From Desulfobacterales bacterium (GTDB taxonomy: Bacteria > Desulfobacterota > Desulfobacteria > Desulfobacterales > JAAELO01), in assembly GCA_024226555.1 (NCBI GenBank), contig JAAELO010000380.1, positions 60,617 to 124,616 on the forward strand: a stretch of 64,000 nucleotides of DNA, written 5' to 3'. Within the stretch, counting starts at the first letter, position 1. The number at the start of each line of letters is the position of its first letter. Positions 8,361 to 18,474 of this stretch are shown here, in pieces. The notes beneath the pieces were generated by a model. That model worked only from the letters and a program-made list of their open reading frames with translations, made no database searches and was not told where the DNA came from. The translations under genes and the position numbers were made by a program.

Positions 8361-9554
8361 CTAAGCAATGGAAATTGAATTGATAAGTATATTTACCATC
8401 TGATTTATCTCACCAACTTTATCAAGAGTAACTGAGCTTTCTGAAATCTGCCATCTCAGGGTAATGTGACTAAAAGCTCCTATGATCATTTTTATAAAGA
8501 TTCGTGAATCTATATCTTTTTTAATAAGGCCTTCATCTTTGGCTTGCTCTAAAATCGGATAGATGGTTTGAATATATTTTTGAAACGTGAGAAAGACATC
8601 AGAGTCGTAAAACTTTCTGTTGTAGATACCGTGGAGAGTTAAAATTTTTACAAGGGATGGCTGTGTAAGACACATTAGAAAATGGTTTCGAATAAATTTT
8701 TCCAGTTTATCTATCGTGCTTTTTTCATCAGATTCCTTTATCGAGAGGGAGAGGTGATTCTGAAAACCTTTTTTAAGAGGTGAAGGCTTAAAGCCGTCTC
8801 CAAGGGTTGAAAAAAGGAGGTCTTCCTTATTTTTAAAGTAGTCGTACACAGTTCCGTCAGCAACTCCTGCCGCTGAAGCGATATCCTGAATTTTAGCTTT
8901 TTCGTAACCATACTTTGCAAATATTTTTTCAGCAGCGGCTATGATTTTAAGTTTTTTGTCCTCTTTTGTTTTTATTTTATCCTGTTTGATCACCATGGAC
9001 AATACAAGTGAAGTTACTTGTTCATAATTACCATTAGAGATTTCTTCTCCTGTGATCAGGCTATCTATGTTCATCAGATCTATTAAGCCAAATAGGGTAT
9101 CTCGAACCAGCCAGATATTAATATCCTTTTTAAAAGCACCTGATTTTATCCCCTCTTTAATTATTTCGCTTAGCTTTGCCATAAACCAGAGTGTGCGGTT
9201 AAAAGCTGCATGTTTGTAAAAATTTAAATTTGAACGGCATTCGAAAAGATAAAGCTCTCCATAATCCCTGTTTTTATCCAGATAAGAGATACGAAACCAA
9301 AGGAGTTTTCTTAATTTACTTTCAGGATCTTTAATGCCAAAGAGTTGATCTTCAAGCTCATTCCGCATTTTTACAAGATGCTCTTCTGCAACTGAAAAGA
9401 GAAGGTCTTCCTTGTTTTTATAATAATGATAAAGAACTGATTGGTTTATATCTGCAAGTTTTGCAATTTCAGATATGCGGGCATCCATGCCCTTTTTACC
9501 CATTACTTTTTCAGCTGCATCTAAGATCTGTTGTTTTTTAGAAATTCCATTCAT
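8361..9554 (-). CDS. Tandem double TetR-family transcriptional regulator
   Basis: 397 residues, twice the usual TetR length. Two complete repressor units are fused. Unit 1 (about 1-190) has the DNA-binding motif ISEIAKLADINQSVLYHYYKNKEDLL. Unit 2 (about 200-397) has IQDIASAAGVADGTVYDYFKNKEDLL. Each is followed by its own helical ligand domain. The units are clearly diverged, so this is an old fusion and not a recent duplication. The HMG-CoA reductase gene lies directly downstream. The upstream region shared with a divergent MBL-fold gene holds two copies of one operator-like palindrome, fitting the two DNA-binding heads. The ligand is unknown. Confidence 0.93.
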   Translation of the reverse strand: MNGISKKQQILDAAEKVMGKKGMDARISEIAKLADINQSVLYHYYKNKEDLLFSVAEEHLVKMRNELEDQLFGIKDPESKLRKLLWFRISYLDKNRDYGELYLFECRSNLNFYKHAAFNRTLWFMAKLSEIIKEGIKSGAFKKDINIWLVRDTLFGLIDLMNIDSLITGEEISNGNYEQVTSLVLSMVIKQDKIKTKEDKKLKIIAAAEKIFAKYGYEKAKIQDIASAAGVADGTVYDYFKNKEDLLFSTLGDGFKPSPLKKGFQNHLSLSIKESDEKSTIDKLEKFIRNHFLMCLTQPSLVKILTLHGIYNRKFYDSDVFLTFQKYIQTIYPILEQAKDEGLIKKDIDSRIFIKMIIGAFSHITLRWQISESSVTLDKVGEINQMVNILINSISIA

Positions 9555-9598
9555 AATTAATATATGTTGTTCATTTAAAAGTTAGTATTGATAATATC

Positions 9599-9687
9599 GA
9601 ATCATATTCTATTCCACATGTCAAATCAAAAGTCATATATAAGCCCATTGTAGATTATTGCCATAATATATTTATAGAATATGATTC
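9599..9687. promoter_or_regulatory. Twin operator candidates for the double TetR regulator
   Basis: GAATCATATTCTAT at 9599-9612 and its exact reverse complement ATAGAATATGATTC at 9674-9687. Each half is itself a palindrome of the form GAAT-N3-ATTC. The two sites flank the divergent promoter region between the double-TetR gene and the MBL-fold gene. Exactly matching 14-mers are seen; binding by the regulator is inference. Confidence 0.6.
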
Positions 9688-9820
9688 ACTTGGCAATATA
9701 TTCATGCAAATAGCATAAATAATACAGATAGATATGTTATCAAAGTTGAATTTATGTTAACTTTTTATAAATATTGCATATGAGGAAACTACAATCTTGT
9801 TGCAGACCTAAAGAGGAAAA

Positions 9821-10618
9821 ATGAAAATACATCACATAAGAAATGCCACATTTGTTATTGAATCAGATTCATATCACATTTTAATAGATCCCATGCTCAG
9901 TCAAAAAGGAGTGCTGCCACCATTTGCCCGCTTCAAACACAAACCCAGGAAAAACCCTATGGTTTCACTTCCGGATAACGCTTCAGATATTTTAAATAAA
10001 GTAACAAATTGCCTGATAACTCATAGTCAGAAATTTGGGATCAAAGCATTGCAACACACAGACCACCTTGATAAAGCAGGGGAGTTATTTTTGAAGAATA
10101 AAAAGATTCCTGTTGTAACCCATGAACAAGACTCATCTTATTTAAAAAAACATGGTTTTAATATAGAAATATCTCTTAAATATTGGCAAAAGACAGAACA
10201 GTTTGGAGGTAGTATTATTGCAATCCCGGCATTACATGGGCACAAATGGATCAACAAATTCATGGCTAATGGGGCTGGTTTTTTTATAGAGCTTCCTGAT
10301 GAACCCTCTATCTATATAAGTGGGGATACCGTTTATACAAATGATGTAGAAAAAGTGTTGCTGGAATTTAAACCTGATATAGCAGTTATGGCATCTGGTT
10401 GTGCGAGCCTTGATATTGGCGGTCCAATTTTAATGCCACACGATGAGTTAATAACCTTTGTAAGAAATGCCCCCGGTAAAGTTATTGCAAACCATATTGA
10501 GACTCTTAATCATTGCCCAACCACACGCTTGCAATTGAAAAATATACTTGAAAATAAGGGTTTGTTATCAAAGGTTTTAATTCCGGATGATGGCGAAACT
10601 CTAACCATTAATAAATAG
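9821..10618 (+). CDS. Metallo-beta-lactamase-fold hydrolase (UlaG-like)
   Basis: 265 residues. The MBL fold is shown by the N-terminal strand IHHIRNATFVIE...ILIDPML, the metal-site segment THSQKFGIKALQHTDHLDKAG with an H-x-D-H-like cluster, the mid-chain ALHGHKW, the SGDTVY aspartate and the late NHIETLNHC histidines. This matches the UlaG/RomA branch (lactonases and related hydrolases), cytosolic, using Zn or Mn. It is divergent from the double-TetR gene, sharing a promoter region with the twin palindromes, and is probably controlled by that regulator. AGAGGAAA is the ribosome-binding site. Substrate unknown. Confidence 0.82.
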   Translation: MKIHHIRNATFVIESDSYHILIDPMLSQKGVLPPFARFKHKPRKNPMVSLPDNASDILNKVTNCLITHSQKFGIKALQHTDHLDKAGELFLKNKKIPVVTHEQDSSYLKKHGFNIEISLKYWQKTEQFGGSIIAIPALHGHKWINKFMANGAGFFIELPDEPSIYISGDTVYTNDVEKVLLEFKPDIAVMASGCASLDIGGPILMPHDELITFVRNAPGKVIANHIETLNHCPTTRLQLKNILENKGLLSKVLIPDDGETLTINK

Positions 10619-10649
10619 AATTTTGGTTGAAATAACTATCTGATATAAC

Positions 10650-13193
10650 TTATTTATCTAATACTTGTCTGATAAGTACAGCCATTTCTGACATCGTAAT
10701 GGGCTTCATTAAATATGCTGATATTCCAATATCTTTTGCTTTCTCTTTGTCAGTAAAAGACAGGTGACCTGTACAAATTATTGTTGGAATATCACATACA
10801 TTTTTAATTTTTTCGCATAGCTTTAATCCGTTCATTTGAGGCATTGATAAATCAGATATCACCAAATCAAAGCTTTCCGGCTTTGTTTTGAAAACAGACA
10901 GAGCTTCATCGGGATTAACGAAGCATTCAGCTTTGTAGCCTAACTTTGATAAAGTCATCCTTGCAGTATTAGAAAGTGCTGCTTCATCATCAATAAAAAG
11001 TATAGACTCGTTTCCAGTTGGAAAATCTTTCATCAGAGTTTGAACTGAACCAACTTTCACTTCACTTTCACTAACAGGGAGTAAAATAGTAAATGTGGTT
11101 CCTTCACTTTTCTGACTTCCGATATATATATATCCATTATGATTTTTCACTATTCCATGAACAACGGCAAGACCCATACCGGTTCCTTTTCCCACATCTT
11201 TGGTTGTAAAATACGGATCGAATATTTTTTCCTGTATTTCAGAATCAATTCCTGAACCGGTGTCATTTATAATAAGCTCCAGGTATCTCCCCTTAACAGC
11301 ATCTTCATATTTAAAATCTATATTATTTAAATCTATTTGATTAAGAGAGATATTTATGACACCACCATTTTCAGGCATTGCATGGGCTGAGTTTGTACAT
11401 AAATTAATAATTATCTGATGAATTTGTGTGGGATCAGCAAAAACCAGTCCTGGGTTTTTAGTTATATCTGCATAAATTTTAACATTTGAAGAAATTGAGG
11501 ATTTAATTAATTTCATAGACTCATTTAAAACCTCTACAATGTCTATATTCGATTTTTCCTCTTCTGTTTTTCTGCTAAAACTCAACAGCTGCTTAATGAC
11601 ATCTTTTGCCCGAAGGCTTGCTATTTTAATCTCATCAATATTTTCATAAGCAGGGTTTGATTCAGGTACATCTTTTAAAGCAAGCTCGGCATTGCCTAAG
11701 ATTATACCTAGAATATTGTTAAAATCATGGGCAATACCACCTGCCAATGTTCCAACAGATTCCATCTTGTGGGAGTGACGAAGTTCCTTCTCCATAGTTT
11801 TAAGATCTGTTATATCAGTTGCTATCTGGACTTTTACCAGATGTCCGTTTGTCCATTCAATCGCCCTGTCATAGTTAATATACCATCTACCATTGATTGG
11901 ATTTTTATCTTGCCAGATGCATACATCCAGAGGCTTTCCATTACTATCAATAAGATTTTCATTTTTGCAAAGTGAACATGGAGAGTCCTTACCTCTAAAT
12001 GATACAAAACATTTCTCACCAGTCATATCCCTTCCAAAAGCTTTAATCATGTATCTGTTCATAAAGAGAATTTCGTAAGTGTCAATTTCAGTGACATAGA
12101 TTGAAGCATCAATACTGTTTAAAACATTAAAAAACCGCTCATGGGCAGTTTTCAGATCTTTCTCTGTTTTTTTTTGTTCAGTAATATCATGGAAAACGAC
12201 AATACCAGCACTGATATTACCATCATTATCATAAACAGGAGCTGAATTTACAGAAACCCAGTGAACCTTATTACTACTTTCACTTCTAACAATAATCTCC
12301 TCATTCTTTACAATTTCTCCCTTTTTAATGGATTTTGAAAGGGGCAATTCTGTTGAAGAATATGGTGTTACACCATCCGTCTTGTACGCTTTCCATTTGA
12401 CAGAATATTGTGCGAAATCTACATCTGTAAGTTTACTATCACCTTCTCCAAGAATAATATGAGCAGCCTGATTAACAAATTTTATTTTTGCATCCGGAGC
12501 ATCTGCAATAATTACCCCTGATGGCGATTGTTGTATAGCTGCATCTAAAAGTTTTGAAGTTTTTTCCCTCTCCTTTTTCTCTTTCCTGTACTTTAAATTG
12601 CTTTCAATTACCTTTCTGTTCTGTTTTCTTAACTTATTTCTCATCTTTGAGACCATACCACCAAAAACAGCGAACCACATTAGAAGAACACCATAAAGAA
12701 AAAAAAGGAAAAATTCGTAAACCCATGAGATTTCTCTTTGGGTTAATGAAAATTCAATAAAAAGGATGGTCGCATACACAGGCATGATTACAAGCACAAC
12801 ATAAAGATGTTGTTTCAATGTTAGTCTTAACATTCCAAAGCTAAATGCAGGCAATAAAAACATAAGGACAATGCTGCGAACAGATGGCAACATGTACAGC
12901 AATACCAATCCCCATAAATTTGCATATATTATTTGTTCCGTTGTTAATGACTGATCCTTGAATTTTAAATTAAGATTCGTATGAAAAATAAAAAAGAAAA
13001 TGGTATTGCCAATCAAAGGAATAGTTAAAAATATAACCAATTGATTCAAACTGATCTTAACAAGACCAAGAGCTGGAACCATTAAAGCGAAGCTTACAGC
13101 TATCACATATGTTATAAGCGCCAGCTTAAATCGATATTTTCTTATTTTCTGAGCTTTAATATCTGAAGCAGACAATTTATTATTTTGAAACAT
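10650..13193 (-). CDS. Membrane hybrid histidine kinase with two PAS domains and a receiver
   Basis: 847 residues. Residues 20-185 hold six hydrophobic segments forming an integral-membrane sensor. A short coiled linker follows, then PAS1 (about 212-340) and PAS2 (about 350-465; it carries C395, C406 and C409 in a CF...PCSLC pattern often seen in such PAS domains). The phosphoacceptor is H489 in GGIAHDFNN. The ATPase domain has [21 protein letters not shown] and [13 protein letters not shown]-terminal receiver has D781 and K830. It can phosphorylate itself and relay to an internal receiver; no histidine phosphotransferase gene is near. Monocistronic as far as seen. The signal is unknown. Confidence 0.95.
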   Translation of the reverse strand: MFQNNKLSASDIKAQKIRKYRFKLALITYVIAVSFALMVPALGLVKISLNQLVIFLTIPLIGNTIFFFIFHTNLNLKFKDQSLTTEQIIYANLWGLVLLYMLPSVRSIVLMFLLPAFSFGMLRLTLKQHLYVVLVIMPVYATILFIEFSLTQREISWVYEFFLFFLYGVLLMWFAVFGGMVSKMRNKLRKQNRKVIESNLKYRKEKKEREKTSKLLDAAIQQSPSGVIIADAPDAKIKFVNQAAHIILGEGDSKLTDVDFAQYSVKWKAYKTDGVTPYSSTELPLSKSIKKGEIVKNEEIIVRSESSNKVHWVSVNSAPVYDNDGNISAGIVVFHDITEQKKTEKDLKTAHERFFNVLNSIDASIYVTEIDTYEILFMNRYMIKAFGRDMTGEKCFVSFRGKDSPCSLCKNENLIDSNGKPLDVCIWQDKNPINGRWYINYDRAIEWTNGHLVKVQIATDITDLKTMEKELRHSHKMESVGTLAGGIAHDFNNILGIILGNAELALKDVPESNPAYENIDEIKIASLRAKDVIKQLLSFSRKTEEEKSNIDIVEVLNESMKLIKSSISSNVKIYADITKNPGLVFADPTQIHQIIINLCTNSAHAMPENGGVINISLNQIDLNNIDFKYEDAVKGRYLELIINDTGSGIDSEIQEKIFDPYFTTKDVGKGTGMGLAVVHGIVKNHNGYIYIGSQKSEGTTFTILLPVSESEVKVGSVQTLMKDFPTGNESILFIDDEAALSNTARMTLSKLGYKAECFVNPDEALSVFKTKPESFDLVISDLSMPQMNGLKLCEKIKNVCDIPTIICTGHLSFTDKEKAKDIGISAYLMKPITMSEMAVLIRQVLDK

Positions 13194-13429
13194 TTAGAAG
13201 GAATCCTATAATTTATAAATGATTATCCCTGTTACAGGATCATCAAAATCATTTTTTTTTAATTATAAAAAAGAAAAGCTGTACGTTTTAGAATAATATA
13301 AAACTAACTCTGAAACTCTTGTTATTATTTAGTTGCTCTGAAGACAAGTAATAACATGTTAAGTCTGAACATAAGCAATAATAACATAATGTTTAATCAA
13401 CTAATACAAAATAATAATTTCTAACATAT

Positions 13430-13559
13430 GGGAACCTCTAATAACTGCTCTTTGAACGAACTACTGCGTTGTTCAAAATAAAAAACTGTTCTAAAATCGC
13501 CTCGTTATTTATTTCTCACCCTTGTATTTCAATCAAATTTCTAATCATTAGAGGTTCCC
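13430..13559 (-). mobile_element. Palindromic 130-bp intergenic element, reverse orientation
   Basis: Full copy, bounded by GGGAACCTCTAATAAC and ATCATTAGAGGTTCCC. Read on the minus strand it aligns along its whole length with the copies at 21649, 30605, 34432 and 36715 (shared internal GATTGAAATACAAGG, ATAACGAGGCGATTTTA, AGTAGTTCG). No ORF. MITE-like, non-autonomous by appearance. Confidence 0.85.
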
Positions 13560-13765
13560 ATAAATTAACAGATCCGAACAATAATTCACCTCAACCACCA
13601 AATTGCATTATCCTCTATAAATACAAGAGGATAAAAATTTTATAAACCGTTATTTTCTTTATTGTTTTTAATTTATAATATATAATTTTAAAAAATCCTT
13701 AAGATCTACTTTTTATATTTGAAGCCCAACTCAAATCTAATAATTTTAGAGAAAAATTAAATCAA

Positions 13766-13834
13766 GGAAACTCTAATAACGCAGTGGTTCGGTCAAAACA
13801 AACTAAAGCCTTTAGGCAGTTATTAGAGATTCCC
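13766..13834 (+). mobile_element. Shortened palindromic element
   Basis: Both ends are kept (GGAAACTCTAATAAC ... GTTATTAGAGATTCCC) but most of the interior is deleted. The right half carries an AAACTAAAGCCTTT insert like those at about 21565 and 43490. The flanks TCAA/TCAG suggest a short target duplication. It ends 16 bases before the chemoreceptor start codon. Confidence 0.75.
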
Positions 13835-13850
13835 TCAGAGGAGTCCTATT

Positions 13851-15542
13851 ATGCAGTGGTTTAAAAATATATCCCTTGGTAAAAAATTGATTGGTGGTTT
13901 TTTGCTTGCTTCACTAATAACAGCTGTTATTGGAGGAGTAGGATACATCCGCATCTCAAGCAATATGGATGATGTTGAAGAGATGGTTACAAGTGATGTT
14001 CAACTTATGAAAGAGGCGGAAGAACTTCAAATTCTGGCACTTTTACATCGCCGCTACGAAAAAGATTTCCTTTTAAACATAGGAAAAAAAGAGAAACAAA
14101 AAGGGTATATAGCAAAATTTAATAAAGTCTCTGTAAAAACTGAAGGCTTGCTTAGAATAATAGCTAAAGAGATGAATAATAACGATTTCTCACCCACAAT
14201 AAAAGATGCGGCGACAAACGCGCAATCGTCATATGCCAAATACAAGCAAGGTATTATCGGGCTTTCTAAAACAATCTGGGCTGATGATACTCTCACACCC
14301 CAGAAGGGAAATGCCTTGATGAAGCCATTTAAAGATCATATTTATATCTTTGAATCCAATGTGAAAATTTTACTGGCCGCAGCTCTTGCGAAAGTGGACG
14401 CTAAATCAAAAACGATTATATCATCTGGAAAAAGCTCCAGAATAATAATTGGTTTCCTGTTAATTGTTGGATTTGTATTAAGCCTTTTACTTGGATTTGT
14501 GTTGAAGGCATTGATAACAGGACCAATTATTGCGGTTGTGAATTTCGCAAATAATATGGCTGATGGTGATCTTACACAAAAAATCGATCTTAAACAGAAG
14601 GATGAAATTGGAACACTTATAAACTCCTTAAACCACATGTCTGAAAATCTTAAAGACATGTTTCTTGATGTTAATAAAAGCACTCAAACTCTTTCATCGT
14701 CATCTTCAGAACTTTCAACAATATCTGATCAGATCACTTCAAATTCACAGCATACAGCAGCAAAGTCAAATACAGTTGCAGCTGCCGCTGAAGAGATGAA
14801 CACTAATATGAACAGCGTCGTAAATGCAACAGAACTTGCAACCAGTAATATTCAGATGGTTGTTGCAGCAGTCGAAGAGATGACAGCAACTATCCAGGAA
14901 ATTGCAAATAATACAGCCAAGGGCAGTGAAATTACGAAAAGTGCTGTGATCCATGCTAAAGATGTATCTTTGAAAGTAGATGCTTTAGGTAAAGCTGCTG
15001 AAGAAATAAATCAAGTCACTGGTACCATTGCTGATATTTCTGAGCAAACAAATCTCCTGGCACTAAATGCAACTATCGAAGCTGCAAGGGCTGGAGAGGC
15101 AGGAAAAGGTTTTGCTGTTGTTGCAGGAGAGATCAAAGAACTTGCAAATCAAACAGCTTCGGCCACAAGCGAGATTAATGGAAAAATATCAGAGGTTCAA
15201 AAAACTACAGCAGAATCCGTTTCTGCAATAGAATCTATAGTAAGTGTTATTAACGAAATAAACGATGTTGTTGCAACAGTTGCGGCTTCAATTGAGGAGC
15301 AATCCGCTACCACACAGGAAATATCCAGCAACGTCACGCAGGCTGCACAGGGCGTTCAGGAGATAAATGACAACATCAATCAAATATCTGCTGTAACAGC
15401 TGAAGTTACACAAAATGTTTCTGAAGTTAGTCAGGCTGCTGAGGAGAGTAATACTGGCAGTGAGAAAGTTCATAAAAGCGCAGAAGAGCTTACGGTTCTT
15501 GCCGGAAATCTTAATAAGATGGTTGGTAAGTTTAAAATATAA
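13851..15542 (+). CDS. Methyl-accepting chemotaxis protein
   Basis: 563 residues. Transmembrane segments are at about 11-32 and 200-222. The periplasmic four-helix domain between contains [12 protein letters not shown], a motif common in 4HB-type chemoreceptors. A HAMP domain follows (about 220-275; [20 protein letters not shown]), then a signalling domain with the hairpin tip [20 protein letters not shown]. It detects a ligand and signals to CheA/CheW, none of which is in the window. GAGGAG precedes the ATG. A paralogue lies at 19842 and shares the layout but little ligand-domain sequence. A clear terminator follows at 15706. Confidence 0.95.
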   Translation: MQWFKNISLGKKLIGGFLLASLITAVIGGVGYIRISSNMDDVEEMVTSDVQLMKEAEELQILALLHRRYEKDFLLNIGKKEKQKGYIAKFNKVSVKTEGLLRIIAKEMNNNDFSPTIKDAATNAQSSYAKYKQGIIGLSKTIWADDTLTPQKGNALMKPFKDHIYIFESNVKILLAAALAKVDAKSKTIISSGKSSRIIIGFLLIVGFVLSLLLGFVLKALITGPIIAVVNFANNMADGDLTQKIDLKQKDEIGTLINSLNHMSENLKDMFLDVNKSTQTLSSSSSELSTISDQITSNSQHTAAKSNTVAAAAEEMNTNMNSVVNATELATSNIQMVVAAVEEMTATIQEIANNTAKGSEITKSAVIHAKDVSLKVDALGKAAEEINQVTGTIADISEQTNLLALNATIEAARAGEAGKGFAVVAGEIKELANQTASATSEINGKISEVQKTTAESVSAIESIVSVINEINDVVATVAASIEEQSATTQEISSNVTQAAQGVQEINDNINQISAVTAEVTQNVSEVSQAAEESNTGSEKVHKSAEELTVLAGNLNKMVGKFKI

Positions 15543-15543
15543 A

Positions 15544-15695
15544 AACTCGAATAATTTGAATTGCGATTGAAATTCAGATTATAAATGTTACAGTTCTTTT
15601 TGAAATAACCTAACAAAGCGAAGGATTCACAGCATTACAAGCTTATTAGCGAAAATCACTGTCATTCTAACAAAAGGCAGTTAATAGAGATTCCC
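15544..15695 (+). mobile_element. Diverged palindromic element with an internal insert
   Basis: The left end is decayed (ACTCGAATAATTTGAATT), the middle GATTGAAATTCAG is recognisable and the right end GGCAGTTAATAGAGATTCCC is intact. About 45 bases at 15625-15670 (AGCATTACAAGCTTATTAGC and onward) match an insert at 39643-39685 in another copy. Confidence 0.65.
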
Positions 15696-15705
15696 TCAAA
15701 ATAGT

Positions 15706-15738
15706 AAAGCTACATATTCTTTTGTAGCTTTGCTTTTT
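15706..15738 (+). terminator. Intrinsic terminator after the first chemoreceptor
   Basis: Perfect 9-bp stem AAAGCTACA (15706-15714) / TGTAGCTTT (15723-15731), followed by GC and five T residues. Confidence 0.8.
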
Positions 15739-15909
15739 AGCGATTAATCTTCTACATAAAAATCCCTCCTAATTTAAATAAATTTGACAGTTGAGTAATT
15801 TAATGATTAATTAACATTTTCATTATCGATGCATTTTCAGTGCAAAAGTTATTTAGTTTTTAATTTAGAGGTTCCCTTTAATTATTTTTCTTTTTGAAGG
15901 AAATAAATA

Positions 15910-17430
15910 GTGCTGGCAAAAATAGAGAGTTGTACTGTTATTGGAGTTGAAGCTTTTCCCGTGGAAGTAGAAGTGGACCTGATTAATGGACTACCATATG
16001 TTGCCATAGTTGGCCTTCCTGAAACTTCAGTTAAAGAGAGCAAAGAAAGAGTAAAATCGGCCATATCAAACTCAGGATACAAATTCCCCCAGGAAAGAAT
16101 AGTCGTAAATCTTGCTCCCGCAGATATAAAAAAAGAGGGCACTGGTTACGATCTGCCTATAGCTTTAGGAGTTTTAACCACATCAGGCATAATAGATCAG
16201 AAGGTTTTATCCGATTTTTTAGTTCTGGGAGAACTCTCTTTGGATGGAAGGATCAAAGCAGTAAAAGGAGCGCTTCCTATGGCTCTTCTTTCACAGAAAG
16301 CCGGTTTAAAAGGTGTTATTTTACCAAAAGAGAATGAAAGAGAAGCTGCAATTGTTAAAGGTATCGAAACTTACTCGTTCTCGCATCTATCTAACGTTGT
16401 TAGCTTTTTAAATGGAAAAAGCAAAGAGCCTTTTGAAATTAATACCTCTGAAATTTTTAAGCAACAAAACACAGATGTGGGTGATTTTGATGAGATTAAA
16501 GGTCAGATTCATGTAAAAAGAGCTCTTGAGGTTGCAGCTGCAGGTGGTCATAATCTTTTAATGAGTGGCCCTCCAGGCTCTGGAAAAACCATGCTCGCAA
16601 AAAGAATCCCTTCAATTCTTCCATCTCTTACTTTTGAAGAAGCAATTGAAACAACAAAAATATTCAGTGTATCAGGGCTTTTAAATGGTAATACTTCACT
16701 TATTACAGAAAGACCTTTCAGGTCACCACATCATACTATTTCAGATGCAGGACTAATTGGAGGTGGTAGTAATCCAAAACCAGGTGAAGTTTCACTTGCT
16801 CACAATGGAGTTCTTTTTTTAGATGAATTTCCAGAATTTAAAAAATCTGCTCTTGAGGTTTTAAGGCAACCAATAGAAGATCAGTCAGTAACAATCTCAA
16901 GGGTTGCAAACAGTATTACCTATCCATCAAGCTTTATGCTTGTTGCAGCTATGAATCCTTGTCCTTGTGGGTACTATTCAGACCCTTTCCATGGATGCAG
17001 ATGTTCTGAAAAGCAGGTTAGATCTTACAGATCCAAAATTTCAGGTCCTCTCTCTGATAGAATTGATATTCATGTGGAGGTACCAACTGTTGATTATAAA
17101 GATCTTACAAAAAAGAGTGATGAGGAACCATCAGTAAAAATCAGGGAGCGTGTAGAAAATGCAAGGATGATTCAGACCAGAAGATTCGAAGAATTTAACA
17201 TATTCAGCAATTCTCAAATGAGCGGGAAGCAGATCAGACAATATTGTGCTTTAAACAGTGAGTCTGAAAAATTACTTGAAATGGCAGTCACAAAAATGGG
17301 GCTTTCAGCAAGAGCATACAACAGAATATTAAAGATTGCCCGAACCATAGCAGATCTATCTGAAATAGAAAATATAGAAACAGAGCATATTTCTGAAGCC
17401 GTTCAATACAGATATACAGAAAGGATGTAA
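15910..17430 (+). CDS. comM: YifB/ComM-family Mg-chelatase-like AAA+ ATPase
   Basis: 506 residues, the usual length. The N-terminal ChlI-like domain (about 1-180; IESCTVIGVEAFPVEVEVD) is followed by an AAA+ domain with Walker A GPPGSGKTMLAKR near 220, Walker B LFLDEFPEF and the NPCPCGYY...CRC cysteine segment, then the Mg-chelatase C-terminal domain. ComM acts as a branch-migration helicase in natural transformation and YifB homologues are widespread. The start is GTG with AAGGA at good spacing. It stands alone on the plus strand and converges with the yqhC-like gene, only 4 bases apart. No competence gene adjoins. Confidence 0.93.
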   Translation: MLAKIESCTVIGVEAFPVEVEVDLINGLPYVAIVGLPETSVKESKERVKSAISNSGYKFPQERIVVNLAPADIKKEGTGYDLPIALGVLTTSGIIDQKVLSDFLVLGELSLDGRIKAVKGALPMALLSQKAGLKGVILPKENEREAAIVKGIETYSFSHLSNVVSFLNGKSKEPFEINTSEIFKQQNTDVGDFDEIKGQIHVKRALEVAAAGGHNLLMSGPPGSGKTMLAKRIPSILPSLTFEEAIETTKIFSVSGLLNGNTSLITERPFRSPHHTISDAGLIGGGSNPKPGEVSLAHNGVLFLDEFPEFKKSALEVLRQPIEDQSVTISRVANSITYPSSFMLVAAMNPCPCGYYSDPFHGCRCSEKQVRSYRSKISGPLSDRIDIHVEVPTVDYKDLTKKSDEEPSVKIRERVENARMIQTRRFEEFNIFSNSQMSGKQIRQYCALNSESEKLLEMAVTKMGLSARAYNRILKIARTIADLSEIENIETEHISEAVQYRYTERM

Positions 17431-17434
17431 TCTT

Positions 17435-18304
17435 TTAATACACCAGTCTGTTTTTATCGATATGTTGAACAGGACTACTTCCAAAGTATCTTTTAAATTC
17501 TCTGCTAAACTGAGTAGCACTTTCATAACCAACTTCAGTTGCTGCCTCATTTACCCTTAAACCGTTTACCAATAAGAGATTGCGGGCTTTATCAAGCCTT
17601 ATCTTTTTAATATACTGAATGGGAGAAGAGGATGTAACATCTTTAAAAGCTCTATGAAATGCTGAGGTGCTCATGTTAACCAATCCAGCAAGTTTTTCCA
17701 CATCCATTGAGTGCTGATAATTAGTATGGATCTCTTTTAGAGCCTTATCAACTCTGGAGATATTAGTATTTTGGAGTGCAAGAGCATAAAGGGGTTCCGC
17801 ATTTTCTGAACATGCTATCCTATAGAGAATTTCATGCACAACTCCTTCGCCAATTATCCTGCTGTCTTCTTCTGACTGAAGCGTTTGTAATAATCTTTTA
17901 ACAGCATCTTTAATTGAATCAGTTGTTTTGGCAACATAAAGCCCGCGATGGGTCTTTTTAGGATTAACAATAGGAAGATCCATCTTACCAAATATCTGGT
18001 TTAATACAGTGATATTGATATTTATAAAAACAGAAAGCAAGGGGTCATCATCAACCAAAGTTTCACATTCCGCAGGAATAGGCACAGATAAAACAAGATA
18101 ATTATCCGGGTTGTACTCATAAACCTTATCACCCAAAAACACTCTTTTTCTTCCCTGACCTACTATAATAATACCCTGTTCATAGCATAAAGGTTGGCGG
18201 GGTTGATATTCTGATGCTTTATATATTTTAACCTCAGGAATGTTTGTATTATTAATACCTTCTTTCTTTGCCAGGATATCCATCAATTTTGATATTCCAG
18301 TCAT
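17435..18304 (-). CDS. AraC-family regulator, YqhC-like
   Basis: 289 residues. The N-terminal AraC_N (cupin-like) domain (about 20-160) carries CYEQGIIIVGQGRKRV and YLVLSVPIPAECE. The C-terminal double helix-turn-helix (about 185-285) has LAGLVNMSTSAFHRAFK and VNEAATEVGYESATQFSREF followed by KRYFGSSP. This domain type, divergent from a YqhD-type dehydrogenase, is the YqhC/YqhD arrangement known from E. coli, where YqhC activates yqhD in response to reactive aldehydes. AAGGAGA precedes the ATG. The regulatory link here is inferred from family and gene order. Confidence 0.88.
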   Translation of the reverse strand: MTGISKLMDILAKKEGINNTNIPEVKIYKASEYQPRQPLCYEQGIIIVGQGRKRVFLGDKVYEYNPDNYLVLSVPIPAECETLVDDDPLLSVFININITVLNQIFGKMDLPIVNPKKTHRGLYVAKTTDSIKDAVKRLLQTLQSEEDSRIIGEGVVHEILYRIACSENAEPLYALALQNTNISRVDKALKEIHTNYQHSMDVEKLAGLVNMSTSAFHRAFKDVTSSSPIQYIKKIRLDKARNLLLVNGLRVNEAATEVGYESATQFSREFKRYFGSSPVQHIDKNRLVY

Positions 18305-18474
18305 AAAATCTCCTTTTTTTAATCATTAATATACACATAACGAATCATTAAAATCTATATTCCTACTAATAAAAGCAGAAATAGGCATCACAATGATAGG
18401 AATGAGTATTCACATTAGATTTAAAACTATTTATATTCATAGAAAAAATTAACTTCAATGAAACAGGAGAAAAA

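Larger units (their letters stand above)
13194..13850. other. 657-bp divergent intergenic region with two palindromic elements
   Basis: Lies between the hybrid kinase (minus) and the first chemoreceptor (plus). Contains a full reversed element (13430-13559) and a shortened forward one (13766-13834). The remainder is very AT-rich with no coding sequence. Promoters for both genes must lie here but none is clear. Confidence 0.6.
15543..15909. other. Intergenic region with degenerate element, terminator and right-end remnant
   Basis: Contains a diverged palindromic element directly after the chemoreceptor stop (about 15544-15695), the terminator at 15706-15738 and an isolated right end GAGGTTCCC at 15868-15876 just upstream of the comM start. 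No coding sequence. Confidence 0.6.
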
